Source: Pedobacter panaciterrae | Lineage (GTDB): Bacteria; Bacteroidota; Bacteroidia; Sphingobacteriales; Sphingobacteriaceae | DNA length: 64,000 nucleotides | Assembly (NCBI RefSeq): GCF_001636695.1 | Contig: NZ_LGEL01000016.1 | Coordinates: forward strand, 19,787-83,786 | Direction: 5' to 3' | Part shown: piece by piece, positions 54,268 through 62,839 of the stretch | Numbering within the stretch: position 1 is the first letter of the stretch | Layout of the letters: every line of letters begins with the position of its first letter | Program-made: the position numbers and the translations under genes | The notes under the pieces: generated by a model | What the model saw: only the letters and a program-made list of their open reading frames with translations | What the model was told of the DNA's origin: nothing | The model's database searches: none

Positions 54268-54448
54268 TCTATTTATTAGATAACTTGGTATTAACAGGGA
54301 TATAACAGGGAGCTAACAGGGGGATGACAGGGTTATAGCTCTGTTAATACCCTCTAAGACCCTAATAAGGGCTTAGCAAAATCCTATTTAACTTTAATGA
54401 ATACAGAATGAAATTCCTATCATATTATATCCTCTCTATTTATTAGAT
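54268..54448. repeat. 14-bp direct repeats flanking about 150 bp, possible small insertion
   Basis: TCTATTTATTAGAT occurs exactly at 54268-54281 and 54435-54448. The segment between contains the 11-bp tandem array. This could be target duplication around a small mobile unit or simple local duplication; I see no terminal inverted repeats just inside the copies. Confidence 0.5.
54292..54333. repeat. Four-unit tandem repeat, exact 11-bp period
   Basis: TAACAGGGA-type units start at 54292, 54303, 54314 and 54325 (TAACAGGGA, TAACAGGGA, TAACAGGGG, TGACAGGGT). The period is one helical turn, so any protein reading the unit would bind on one face. A reversed fragment (CTGTTAATACCC) follows at about 54341. 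The array lies between the divergent serpin and Aat-fold genes. Nothing else is seen in the gap 54206-54465. Confidence 0.7.
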
Positions 54449-54465
54449 TTACTATAAAAAAGGTT

Positions 54466-55248
54466 ATGGGAATACTACCAAAACAAGTAGCTACAGTTAT
54501 TCCGGATAATACCAGACAATCGATCAAGCGATTTTTACAACAATTCTTTCAATTTGGATTAACAAAGATATCAGGCGGTAAAAGCAATGCTTTACTTTGG
54601 TCGTATGGTCATTTTGAATTGACACCATTCATCATTTTTCAGGGATTCTCACAGGGCAGCAATCTCCTGCCGAATTTAAATGGTGGCACACATCATGTTT
54701 GGGAAGATCCGGAATTAAGAGGCATTATTCCGATTGCGGATTTTAAATTGAGAAATGATCTGCTGCGCTGTTTAAAAAAAGAAAAAACACTTGACCCTAC
54801 CCAGCAATTAGAAATAAGGATAAACAGCAATTTTAACGATACAATAGTTGCCTGTGCCCGCACAGATGGCAAAAAAAACAGGGTATGGCTAACTTCTGAT
54901 TTTATCAAATCAGCTTTACACCTTCATGAAATGGGTATAGCACATAGTATAGAGGCTTATCAAAATGGTATTCTTGTTGGTGGTGTAATTGGGTTTGCTA
55001 TAAATGGATATTTTATTACTTTAAGTTTATTTCATACGGTAGACAACGCCAGCAAAATTGCTTTTTACTATTTATTGGTTAAACTTAAAGACGATGGATT
55101 TATTCTGCATCTTAGCGGAGCAGCTAATTCATGGTTTACACAGTACGGAATGATCAACGTTCAAAAAGACGAATTCAGGATTAGTTTAATGCAGGCAATA
55201 GCAACGCCTACTAAATTTTCTACAACTGTGCCTCAGCTAACATTTTAG
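54466..55248 (+). CDS. Leucyl/phenylalanyl-tRNA-protein transferase (Aat)-fold protein lacking catalytic residues
   Basis: A 260-residue protein that follows the Aat pattern: VWEDPELRGIIPI, KNRVWLTSDFIKSALHLHEMGIAHSIEAYQNGILVGGVIG and FHTVDNASKIAF correspond to the family's conserved blocks. But the GESMF motif reads TLSLF, losing the Glu, and the IDCQ motif with the catalytic Asp and Gln (Asp186 and Gln188 in Escherichia coli, from memory) reads LHLSG, losing both. The protein is therefore unlikely to add Leu/Phe to N-degron substrates in the usual way. It may be a pseudoenzyme, an acyltransferase of the related GNAT fold with a different substrate, or a tRNA-binding regulator. The start ATG is well placed. 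No clp genes nearby. Confidence 0.72.
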   Translation: MGILPKQVATVIPDNTRQSIKRFLQQFFQFGLTKISGGKSNALLWSYGHFELTPFIIFQGFSQGSNLLPNLNGGTHHVWEDPELRGIIPIADFKLRNDLLRCLKKEKTLDPTQQLEIRINSNFNDTIVACARTDGKKNRVWLTSDFIKSALHLHEMGIAHSIEAYQNGILVGGVIGFAINGYFITLSLFHTVDNASKIAFYYLLVKLKDDGFILHLSGAANSWFTQYGMINVQKDEFRISLMQAIATPTKFSTTVPQLTF

Positions 55249-55267
55249 GAAAAATCAAGCTTCATTT

Positions 55268-56461
55268 TTACAAATTCTGGGCAATTACATAGCCATTTGC
55301 CCAGGCCCATTGAAAGTTGTAACCGCCAAGCCAGCCGGTTACATCTATACATTCGCCTCCAAAAAACAGACCGGGTATATTCTTACATTCAAGCGTTTTA
55401 GAAGAAAGTTCATTGGTATCAATTCCCCCTCTCATCACCTCGGCTTTATCATACCCCTTATCTCCGGCAGGTTTTACCTTAAATAAATGCATGGTTTTAT
55501 GAATAAGTTCAAGTTCTGCCCTGGTTAATGAAGCAACCTGTTTTTCTATCGGCAAGAATTTACTCATTGCATCGGTAAGCTTTTTAGGGTAAAATCGGTT
55601 AAAGAGAGTTGAAAGTAAAGATTTTCCATTCATTCTTCTTTCCTCTTCAATGAGGCCACTAATGTCTTTACCTGGCAACAGATCTATATTTATCTCTTCA
55701 CCCCTTCTCCAATAAGAAGATATTTGTAAAATAGCGGGGCCACTTAATCCCCAATGCGTAAACAGAATGTTCTCTTCAAAAGAGATGCGGTCGTTACTTA
55801 CCTCACAAAAAACACTGTTCCCCGATAGTTGGGCATACCAATCTTCGTCTTTACCGGTGATGGTTAACGGAACCAAGGCAGGTGCAGTTTCAACAATATT
55901 TAAGGCATGTTTTCTGGCAAAGCGAAGTGCAAAATCTGTTGCACCCATTTTAGGTATTGGCAATCCTCCGGTTGTTATTACCAGTTTTGGAGCCTTTAGA
56001 TTACGTTGTTTCCCTCCCTTTTCATATGTTATGACAAAGGAGTTACTATTAATAAACTCAATTTCTGATACCTGAGCATTACAAATGATCTGTTGCTCAA
56101 AATCATTACATACTGAGGTAAAAACATCTACGATATCTTTAGCATTTTTGCCATCGGGAAAGAGCTGACCCAAGGTTTTTTCTTTTCCTGTGATGCCATA
56201 AGTTTCAAAAAAACTGATGGTATCATCAACAGTCCATTGTGTAAATGCCGATTTACTGAAATGTTTATTGTTAGATATAAACTGTTCATCGGTAGCAAAC
56301 AGATTGGTATAATTACACCTTCCCCCCCCCGAGATCAGGATTTTAGCACCCGGTTTCTCGCTTTTTTCCAGCAAGATAACCTTTTTACCAAGGTAACCTG
56401 CCTGTACTGCGCACATTAAACCACAAGCCCCGGCTCCAATAATTATAGCATCTGCATCCAT
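55268..56461 (-). CDS. NAD(P)/FAD-dependent oxidoreductase, HI0933/YhiN-like flavoprotein
   Basis: A 397-residue flavoprotein from ATG 56461. The dinucleotide motif AIIIGAGACGLMCAVQAG is at the N-terminus, KPGAKILISGGGRCNYTN is the family signature, and GLFFGGECIDVTGWLGGYNFQWAWANGYV is the conserved C-terminal FAD contact. Longer starts (56500, or TTG 56524) would push residues ahead of the first strand, and the longest overlaps purK; I chose the start nearest the FAD motif. Members of the family bind FAD tightly; the reaction is not known. It is divergent from purK with about 56 nt between starts. Confidence 0.9.
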   Translation of the reverse strand: MDADAIIIGAGACGLMCAVQAGYLGKKVILLEKSEKPGAKILISGGGRCNYTNLFATDEQFISNNKHFSKSAFTQWTVDDTISFFETYGITGKEKTLGQLFPDGKNAKDIVDVFTSVCNDFEQQIICNAQVSEIEFINSNSFVITYEKGGKQRNLKAPKLVITTGGLPIPKMGATDFALRFARKHALNIVETAPALVPLTITGKDEDWYAQLSGNSVFCEVSNDRISFEENILFTHWGLSGPAILQISSYWRRGEEINIDLLPGKDISGLIEEERRMNGKSLLSTLFNRFYPKKLTDAMSKFLPIEKQVASLTRAELELIHKTMHLFKVKPAGDKGYDKAEVMRGGIDTNELSSKTLECKNIPGLFFGGECIDVTGWLGGYNFQWAWANGYVIAQNL

Positions 56462-56517
56462 CAATCCGTTTATATTGTTATTTTTGTGCAAAATAAGCAT
56501 AACTTTTTCATATAGAT

Positions 56518-57657
56518 ATGGCAAAACAGATAAGTGATTTAAAATTGGGCATACTTGGAGGCGGACAATTAGGTAGAATGCTGATACAAGAGGCTATCAA
56601 TTACAACTTAACCACTTTAATTTTAGATCCCGACAACGACGCACCTTGTAAACATATAGCAAACTATTTTGAGTGTGGCTCAATTACTGATTTCGATACC
56701 GTTTATAATTTTGGTAAAAAAGCCGACATCATTACTATTGAAATAGAAAAAGTAAATATTGAGGCTCTTGAACAATTAGAAAAAGAAGGAAAACAGGTTT
56801 ACCCGCAATCAAGGGTAATCCGTCTAATTCAGGACAAAGGTGTTCAAAAACAGTTTTTTAAAGAGAACGATATCCCTACAGCCCCATTTCAGCTGGTGAA
56901 CAGTAAGGACGAGATGTTAAACAGTAACATTCCTTTCCCTTACATGCTAAAGCAGCGCAAAGATGGCTACGATGGCAAAGGTGTGATGAAAATTAACAAT
57001 GCTGCAGAGGTTGACAATGCCTTTGATGGCCCTTGCTTAATAGAAGAACTTGTAGATTTTGAGAAGGAGATCGCCGTTATTGTAGCAAGAAATCCTAATG
57101 GAGATGTAAGAACTTTTCCTTTGGTAGAAATGGAATTTAATGCTGAAGCAAACCTGGTTGAATTTCTGATTTCCCCTTCTACTTATCCGGAAGCTATTCA
57201 GGAAAGAGCAGAGATTATTGCTAAAAACATTGCCGCTTCATTAAACATAACCGGGTTATTGGCAGTTGAAATGTTCATTACCAGAGATGGTAACATTTTG
57301 GTAAATGAACTCGCCCCAAGACCTCACAATAGTGGCCACCATACTATAGAAGGTAATTATGTTTCTCAGTTTGAGCAACATTTAAGAGCCATATTTAACC
57401 TGCCTTTGGGTGATACCCGTGCCATAAATAACGCAGTAATGATTAACCTGCTTGGCGAGAAAAACCATAATGGCGTGGCAAAATACCAGGGATTGGAAAA
57501 AATCATGGCAATTGATGGTGTATATGTACATTTGTACGGAAAAAAGTATACCAAGCCTTTTCGCAAAATGGGTCACATCACTGTTGTTGACCAGAACCGC
57601 GAAAATGCGATAGAAAAAGCAAATTATATTAAAAATACATTAAAAGTTATTTCCTAA
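56518..57657 (+). CDS. purK: 5-(carboxyamino)imidazole ribonucleotide synthase
   Basis: A 379-residue ATP-grasp enzyme. [18 protein letters not shown] opens the N-domain; [18 protein letters not shown] binds [34 protein letters not shown] and [15 protein letters not shown] follow. It carboxylates AIR with ATP and bicarbonate in purine synthesis. The stop overlaps the purE start by one base (TAATG). Confidence 0.97.
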   Translation: MAKQISDLKLGILGGGQLGRMLIQEAINYNLTTLILDPDNDAPCKHIANYFECGSITDFDTVYNFGKKADIITIEIEKVNIEALEQLEKEGKQVYPQSRVIRLIQDKGVQKQFFKENDIPTAPFQLVNSKDEMLNSNIPFPYMLKQRKDGYDGKGVMKINNAAEVDNAFDGPCLIEELVDFEKEIAVIVARNPNGDVRTFPLVEMEFNAEANLVEFLISPSTYPEAIQERAEIIAKNIAASLNITGLLAVEMFITRDGNILVNELAPRPHNSGHHTIEGNYVSQFEQHLRAIFNLPLGDTRAINNAVMINLLGEKNHNGVAKYQGLEKIMAIDGVYVHLYGKKYTKPFRKMGHITVVDQNRENAIEKANYIKNTLKVIS

Positions 57658-58139
57658 TGAGCGTACAAGTTGGCATTATAATGGGCAGCAAATCTGATCT
57701 TCATATTATGAAGGATGCTGCTGATGTTTTTAAAGAATTCGGTGTTGAATTCGAAATGACAGTTGTTTCTGCTCACCGTACTCCTGAAAGGATGTTTGAT
57801 TATGCAAAACAGGCTGCTGGCCGTGGTTTGAAGGTTATTATTGCCGGAGCAGGCGGTGCAGCACACTTACCCGGAATGGTTGCTTCTATTACCGTATTAC
57901 CTGTAATCGGAGTTCCTGTAAAATCTTCAAATTCTATTGATGGATGGGATTCTATCCTTTCTATATTACAAATGCCTAATGGCATCCCTGTTGCAACTGT
58001 TGCTCTTAATGCAGCAAAAAATGCAGGCTTACTTGCTGTTCAGATACTTTCTACTGCTGATGCTTCTCTTGCTGCTAAAATGCAGGCTTACAAAGATGAG
58101 TTAAGAAAGAAAGTTGAAGAAAGCGCTTTAGAGCTTTAG
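57657..58139 (+). CDS. purE: 5-(carboxyamino)imidazole ribonucleotide mutase
   Basis: A 160-residue class I Pur[46 protein letters not shown] and [18 protein letters not shown] are the catalytic blocks. It converts N5-CAIR to CAIR, the step following PurK. Translationally coupled with purK. Confidence 0.98.
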   Translation: MSVQVGIIMGSKSDLHIMKDAADVFKEFGVEFEMTVVSAHRTPERMFDYAKQAAGRGLKVIIAGAGGAAHLPGMVASITVLPVIGVPVKSSNSIDGWDSILSILQMPNGIPVATVALNAAKNAGLLAVQILSTADASLAAKMQAYKDELRKKVEESALEL

Positions 58140-58222
58140 AGTATTTAGATGTTAGTACTTAGTATTTAGACAAGTTGAATAACAACTGATGTCTAAATAC
58201 TAAGTACTAACATCTAAATACT
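58140..58222. repeat. Perfect 33-bp inverted repeat filling the gap between convergent genes
   Basis: The left arm 58140-58172 (AGTATTTAGATGTTAGTACT then TAGTATTTAGACA) and the right arm 58190-58222 are exact reverse complements. The 17-nt centre adds another 5-bp stem (AGTTG/CAACT). The arms start right after the purE stop and end within the stop codon of the yqgE-like gene. The TTAGTACTTAG core is self-similar. It is a likely bidirectional terminator or mRNA 3' end protector. A degenerate relative is at 60384-60520. Confidence 0.92.
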
Positions 58223-58784
58223 AATTCAAATTAGGATTACTGGGAAAATTACTTACATGGGCAAACTTTGGCCCAAGGTTAATGATCACCTCTCTCCATA
58301 AATCTTCTTCATCATTAGAGAAAACCACATCAGAATGATAGGTATCTGATACAATCCAGGTATTTTCTCTAAGTTCATCCTTAAGTTGCTCTACACCCCA
58401 GCCAGAATAGCCAATAAAAAACTTTATCTCATTTGGCTTAATAAAGCCATTACTGATCAGGATTTTTAACGCTTCAAAATTACCGCCCCAATAAATTCCT
58501 TTGGCTATTTCTTCACCATCATGAAGTTTATCAAAACAGCGATGCAGGAAATGAACGGTATCTGTTCCAACTGGCCCGCCTATATACACAGGAAAGTCGG
58601 CTTGATCTAATTCAGGAATCAGATCACTTAACACAAGTGCACTTCTTTGATTTAGGATAAAACCTACGGTTCCCTCTTCCTGATGCTCCGTAATTAAAAC
58701 TACAGAACGTTTGAAATTAGGATCCATTAAAAATGGTTCAGAAATTAACAATTTACCTACGGATGGTTCTAAGCGACTTAACAT
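58221..58784 (-). CDS. YqgE/AlgH family protein
   Basis: A 187-residue protein with family signatures GKLLISEPFLMDPNFKRSVVLITEH, GTVGFILNQRS, FPVYIGGPVG, HFLHRC and FIGYSGWGVEQLKDEL. This widely distributed family is structurally known but without a settled function (AlgH was linked to alginate regulation in Pseudomonas). The stop codon lies in the right arm of the inverted repeat. Divergent from pdxH with about 45 nt. Confidence 0.94.
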   Translation of the reverse strand: MLSRLEPSVGKLLISEPFLMDPNFKRSVVLITEHQEEGTVGFILNQRSALVLSDLIPELDQADFPVYIGGPVGTDTVHFLHRCFDKLHDGEEIAKGIYWGGNFEALKILISNGFIKPNEIKFFIGYSGWGVEQLKDELRENTWIVSDTYHSDVVFSNDEEDLWREVIINLGPKFAHVSNFPSNPNLN

Positions 58785-58831
58785 TTTAGAAATTTAAAAC
58801 AAAATTAACTAAACTAACCCTATTTTTGTGT

Positions 58832-59482
58832 ATGGACCTTACTAAAGAAAATATACAAAACCTACGCCAAGATTATCGCTCGGCCAGTCTTTCTGAAAAC
58901 GATGTAGATAGCAATCCAATTCTTCAGTTTAAAAAGTGGTTTCAGGATGCTGTCAGTTCGCAGCTATATGAGCCAAACGTGATGACCCTTGCTACATCTG
59001 ACAGGTTTGGAAAGCCTACGGCAAGGATTGTCTTGCTGAAAGGTATTGATGAGGACGGATTTGTATTCTACACCAATTACGAGAGTAAAAAAGGCCAGGA
59101 TATTGTAGAAAACCCACAAGCAGCGCTTGTTTTCTTTTGGCCTGAACTGGAGCGACAAGTGCGTATAGAAGGTATGGTAAGTAAGGTTGATGCACAGGCT
59201 TCTTCAGATTATTTTCACTCTCGCCCGATAGGGAGTCAAATTGGAGCAGCAGCTTCTCCGCAGAGTAAGGTAATCATTGACAGGGAATCGCTAGAGCGCA
59301 AAGTTGAGCAACTTACTACCCAATATGCTGACCAGGAAATTCCTCGTCCGCTGCATTGGGGTGGCTACCTGGTTGAACCTACTCATTTAGAATTCTGGCA
59401 AGGAAGACCAAGCAGACTTCATGATAGGATTGTTTACGACTTGGTAGAAGGTTCATGGATTATCAATAGATTAGCTCCGTAA
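58832..59482 (+). CDS. pdxH: Pyridoxamine 5'-phosphate oxidase
   Basis: A 216-residue FMN flavoenzyme. NVMTLATSDRFGKPTARIVLLKGIDEDGFVFYTNYESKKG binds FMN, FFWPELERQVRIEG is conserved, and the C-terminal WGGYLVEPTHLEFWQGRPSRLHDR is the substrate site. It oxidises PNP or PMP to pyridoxal phosphate. The ATG at 58832 is preferred over a TTG two codons upstream. TATTTTTG (58821-58828) just before it resembles a -7 box, which would give a nearly leaderless mRNA. The next gene follows after 10 nt. Confidence 0.96.
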   Translation: MDLTKENIQNLRQDYRSASLSENDVDSNPILQFKKWFQDAVSSQLYEPNVMTLATSDRFGKPTARIVLLKGIDEDGFVFYTNYESKKGQDIVENPQAALVFFWPELERQVRIEGMVSKVDAQASSDYFHSRPIGSQIGAAASPQSKVIIDRESLERKVEQLTTQYADQEIPRPLHWGGYLVEPTHLEFWQGRPSRLHDRIVYDLVEGSWIINRLAP

Positions 59483-59492
59483 AAAAACTTAA

Positions 59493-60383
59493 ATGAAAAA
59501 CATCTCGGTAATAGGCTCTGGCACTATGGGCAATGGGATTGCGCATACTTTTGCTCAATTCGGATATCAGGTAAACCTGATTGACCTTAACAAGGAATCA
59601 CTTGAAAAAGCAATAAGTACAATTGAAAAAAACCTTGACCGTCAGGTTACAAAAGGTACAGTTACTGAAGTACAAAAGGCTGAAATACTCAAAAGCATTA
59701 CTATTTTTACAGATATGCAGGCAGGTGTTGCAAATGCAGATCTGGTTGTTGAAGCTGCCACAGAAAATCTTGACCTAAAACTGAAAATATTTAAAGATCT
59801 GGATGCTTTTACTAAGCCTGAAACCATTTTAGCAAGCAACACTTCTTCTATCTCCATTACTAAAATAGCATCTGTTACAAATAGAGGTGATAAAGTTATT
59901 GGAATGCATTTTATGAATCCTGTACCTGTTATGAAACTGGTTGAGGTAATTCGAGGTTATGCAACTAGTAATCAAACCACTGCTACCGTAATGGCGCTTT
60001 CCAGGAAACTTGAAAAGGGGCCTGTGGAGGTAAATGATTACCCTGGATTTGTTGCCAACCGGATATTAATGCCTATGATAAACGAGGCTATTTATACACT
60101 TTACGAAAATGTTGCAGGTGTTGAAGAGATTGATACCGTAATGAAATTAGGAATGGCACATCCGATGGGTCCCTTGCAGCTTGCAGATTTTATAGGATTA
60201 GATGTTTGCCTGGCTATATTACGGGTGCTACACGAAGGATTTGGAAACCCTAAGTATGCGCCCTGTCCATTATTGGTAAACATGGTTACCTCTGGTAATA
60301 AAGGAATTAAATCTGGAGAAGGCTTTTACAATTATTCCGAAGGTGTTAAAGAAGCCAAAGTTGCCGCCAAGTTTAGTATATAG
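59493..60383 (+). CDS. 3-hydroxybutyryl-CoA dehydrogenase family protein
   Basis: A 296-residue protein with an NAD motif VIGSGTMGNGIAHTFAQFGY and catalytic blocks EAATENLDLKLKIF, ASNTSSISIT, GMHFMNPVPVMKLVEVIRG, DYPGFVANRILMPMINEA and GMAHPMGPLQLADFIGLD. It oxidises (S)-3-hydroxyacyl-CoA to 3-oxoacyl-CoA. Fits hbd/paaH-type enzymes of butanoate or phenylacetate pathways; none of their partners is adjacent. Likely co-transcribed with pdxH. Confidence 0.94.
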   Translation: MKNISVIGSGTMGNGIAHTFAQFGYQVNLIDLNKESLEKAISTIEKNLDRQVTKGTVTEVQKAEILKSITIFTDMQAGVANADLVVEAATENLDLKLKIFKDLDAFTKPETILASNTSSISITKIASVTNRGDKVIGMHFMNPVPVMKLVEVIRGYATSNQTTATVMALSRKLEKGPVEVNDYPGFVANRILMPMINEAIYTLYENVAGVEEIDTVMKLGMAHPMGPLQLADFIGLDVCLAILRVLHEGFGNPKYAPCPLLVNMVTSGNKGIKSGEGFYNYSEGVKEAKVAAKFSI

Positions 60384-60520
60384 TTAGTAGGTAGTATTTA
60401 GTAGGTAGTAATTAGTATTTAGATTAAAGGAAAGCTACTGAATAGAATTTAATATATGTGATTTTAAATGTATTTTTGGATGTTTAACATCATGTCTAAG
60501 TACTATGTACTAATACTATA
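60384..60520. repeat. Degenerate relative of the TAGTATTTAG inverted repeat
   Basis: TAGTTAGTAGGTAGTATTTA with a partial second copy (GTAGGTAGTAATTAGTATTTAG, to about 60424) and a reversed block ATGTCTAAGTACTATGTACTAATACTA (60492-60519) flank about 65 nt of AT-rich DNA. The motifs match parts of the perfect inverted repeat at 58140-58222, but the arms no longer pair fully. Confidence 0.6.
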
Positions 60521-60530
60521 TTAAAAATAA

Positions 60531-61553
60531 ATGAACGAAAATCTTGATCCCTCTTCTGAAAGCTTATCACCCATTGAACGTGATATAGAGAAAGTACTGC
60601 GTCCTCAAGCTTTTGAGGACTTTACAGGGCAAGAGAAAATCATGGAAAACCTTAAGATCTTTGTAAAAGCCGCAAAGTTAAGAGGAGAACCATTAGACCA
60701 TGTATTATTACATGGGCCTCCGGGTTTAGGTAAAACTACACTTTCGCATATCATTGCAAATGAAATGGGCGTAGGAATTAAAATAACCTCGGGGCCAGTT
60801 TTAGATAAACCTGGCGACCTTGCGGGACTACTTACAAATCTGGATACAGGTGACATTCTATTTATTGATGAGATTCACAGATTAAGCCCACTTGTTGAAG
60901 AATATTTGTACTCTGCAATGGAAGATTATAAGATTGACATTATGCTGGAAAGCGGGCCGAATGCCCGTTCAGTACAAATCAGTCTGAATCCGTTTACATT
61001 GGTAGGTGCAACAACCCGCTCTGGTTTGCTAACCGCACCTTTACGGGCAAGGTTTGGAATTAACTCCAGACTGGCCTATTACGATGCCAAGTTACTTACA
61101 ACCATTGTTTTAAGATCATCAGACATTTTAAAAACTCCAATTACTGAAGAAGGTGCTTATGAAATAGCAAGAAGAAGCCGTGGTACCCCACGTATTGCCA
61201 ATGCGTTATTAAGACGAACAAGAGATTTTGCGCAGATAAAAGGAAACGGCAAGATTGATACTGAGATAGCACGTTATGCCCTTAATGCCTTAAATGTTGA
61301 TGAACATGGTTTGGATGAAATGGATAATAAAATTCTGACCACCATTATTGATAAGTTTAAAGGTGGGCCTGTTGGCTTAAAAACCATTGCTACCGCAGTT
61401 GGAGATGATGAAGGTACTATAGAGGAAGTTTATGAACCTTTCCTTATACAGGAAGGATTTTTAATGCGTACCTCGCGTGGCCGCGAAGCTACGGAAGCGG
61501 CGTATAAACATTTAAAAAGAAATTTTCCTGGCCAAACAGGCAAATTATTCTGA
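60531..61553 (+). CDS. ruvB: Holliday junction branch migration helicase RuvB
   Basis: A 340-residue AAA+ ATPase. [19 protein letters not shown] opens it, [12 protein letters not shown] is Walker [24 protein letters not shown] is Walker B/sensor region, [20 protein letters not shown] is sensor 1 and [21 protein letters not shown] is sensor 2. With RuvA and RuvC it moves and resolves Holliday junctions. ruvA and ruvC are not adjacent. Confidence 0.98.
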   Translation: MNENLDPSSESLSPIERDIEKVLRPQAFEDFTGQEKIMENLKIFVKAAKLRGEPLDHVLLHGPPGLGKTTLSHIIANEMGVGIKITSGPVLDKPGDLAGLLTNLDTGDILFIDEIHRLSPLVEEYLYSAMEDYKIDIMLESGPNARSVQISLNPFTLVGATTRSGLLTAPLRARFGINSRLAYYDAKLLTTIVLRSSDILKTPITEEGAYEIARRSRGTPRIANALLRRTRDFAQIKGNGKIDTEIARYALNALNVDEHGLDEMDNKILTTIIDKFKGGPVGLKTIATAVGDDEGTIEEVYEPFLIQEGFLMRTSRGREATEAAYKHLKRNFPGQTGKLF

Positions 61554-61566
61554 TCATAGTGTTGCC

Positions 61567-61776
61567 TTAGCCTTTAAAAAACAACCAATAAATCAATAAA
61601 GCAACCACAAGAATGGGAATTATCCATTTTAATACCGGAGCAGCCCCATTTTTATCATATTCATCTACAGCCTGACGCGAAGGTCCCGGATCATGCTGAT
61701 GTTTTGAATAATCTGTCTCAATTGGCTTATGAGGTTTATGTGGATCCTCTGAGTGTTTTGCATCTAAATTATCCAT
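61567..61776 (-). CDS. Small tail-anchored membrane protein, unknown function
   Basis: A 69-residue protein: a His/Lys/Pro/Asp-rich N-terminal half (HSEDPHKPHKPIETDYSKHQ) then one C-terminal transmembrane helix (VLKWIIPILVVALLIYWLFF). The gene is well separated from neighbours and not overlapped by another, so it appears real. The family is not known to me; the topology suggests a cytoplasmic tail with the C-terminus in the membrane. Confidence 0.65.
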   Translation of the reverse strand: MDNLDAKHSEDPHKPHKPIETDYSKHQHDPGPSRQAVDEYDKNGAAPVLKWIIPILVVALLIYWLFFKG

Positions 61777-61852
61777 AACAGTAAATTTTAGTTACTTAAT
61801 AAACAATTAAAGAGCTTAAAGGTTTGATTAGCAAAGATTATCTTTGCATTTC

Positions 61853-62794
61853 ATGAACAGTAATTCTGCAAAATACAGTAAGATGATTAAGGATGAAGCG
61901 CTCCGGTTAGGCTTCATGCAATGCGGTATTGCTAAGGCCGAATTCCTTGAAGATGAAGCCCCCAGGCTTGAGAAGTGGCTAAATAATAATTTTCACGGGG
62001 AAATGGCCTACATGGAAAACCATTTCGATAAAAGATTGGATCCAAGACTATTAGTAGACGATTCTAAATCTGTAATATCACTAACGCTAAATTATTTCCC
62101 GGAAGAACAGCAGACCGATCCCGATGCTCCAAAGATATCTAAATATGCCTATGGCACCGATTATCATCTGGTAATTAAAGACAAGCTGTTTCAATTACTG
62201 AATTTTATTTCGGAAGAGATTGGCGAGGTTAGCGGCCGTGCTTTTGTAGACTCTGCCCCTGTTATGGATCGGGCATGGGCAAAGCGGGCAGGTATTGGGT
62301 GGATTGGGAAAAACAGCAACCTGATCAGTAAAAAAAGCGGTTCTTTCTTTTTTCTTGCGGAGCTAATTGTAGACTTAGATCTGGAATATGACAATCCTTT
62401 TCAGACAGACCATTGTGGAACATGCACTAAATGCATAGATGCCTGCCCTACTGATGCCATACTTTCGCCATTTATTATTGATGCCAAGAAGTGTATTTCT
62501 TATTTAACCATTGAGTTAAGAGATGAAATCCCTAATACTTTTAATGATAAAATGGATAACTGGATGTTTGGATGTGACATTTGTCAGGATGTATGCCCCT
62601 GGAACAGATTTTCTGTACCTCATACTGAACCTAAGTTTGAGCCGAATCAGAACCTCCTAAACATGAAGCGGGAAGACTGGCTTGACATTACTGAAGATGT
62701 ATTTAAAAGCATATTTAAGAACTCAGCTGTTAAAAGAACTAAATTCAAGGGACTTACAAGGAACATAGATTTCATAAAAAAGCTATCCGAATAA
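61853..62794 (+). CDS. queG: Epoxyqueuosine reductase
   Basis: A 313-residue protein from ATG 61853 (a TTG three codons earlier is less likely). [44 protein letters not shown] is the QueG N-domain. Two 4Fe-4S ferredoxin clusters follow: [16 protein letters not shown] and [11 protein letters not shown]. QueG is a cobalamin-dependent enzyme that makes queuosine in tRNA, the last step of the pathway, which links it to the B12 uptake operon. A TATCTTTG box is at 61839-61846. Confidence 0.96.
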   Translation: MNSNSAKYSKMIKDEALRLGFMQCGIAKAEFLEDEAPRLEKWLNNNFHGEMAYMENHFDKRLDPRLLVDDSKSVISLTLNYFPEEQQTDPDAPKISKYAYGTDYHLVIKDKLFQLLNFISEEIGEVSGRAFVDSAPVMDRAWAKRAGIGWIGKNSNLISKKSGSFFFLAELIVDLDLEYDNPFQTDHCGTCTKCIDACPTDAILSPFIIDAKKCISYLTIELRDEIPNTFNDKMDNWMFGCDICQDVCPWNRFSVPHTEPKFEPNQNLLNMKREDWLDITEDVFKSIFKNSAVKRTKFKGLTRNIDFIKKLSE

Positions 62795-62807
62795 TACTTC
62801 GGATAGC
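62782..62807. terminator. Hairpin after queG, possible terminator
   Basis: GCTATCCGAA (62782-62791) pairs with TTCGGATAGC (62798-62807) around a 6-nt loop, just before and across the queG stop codon region. The T tract is weak (CTTAAATAATTTA), so termination efficiency is uncertain. It lies between two convergent genes. Confidence 0.65.
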
Positions 62808-62839
62808 CTTAAATAATTTATATTTTTCAAATATCGGTT

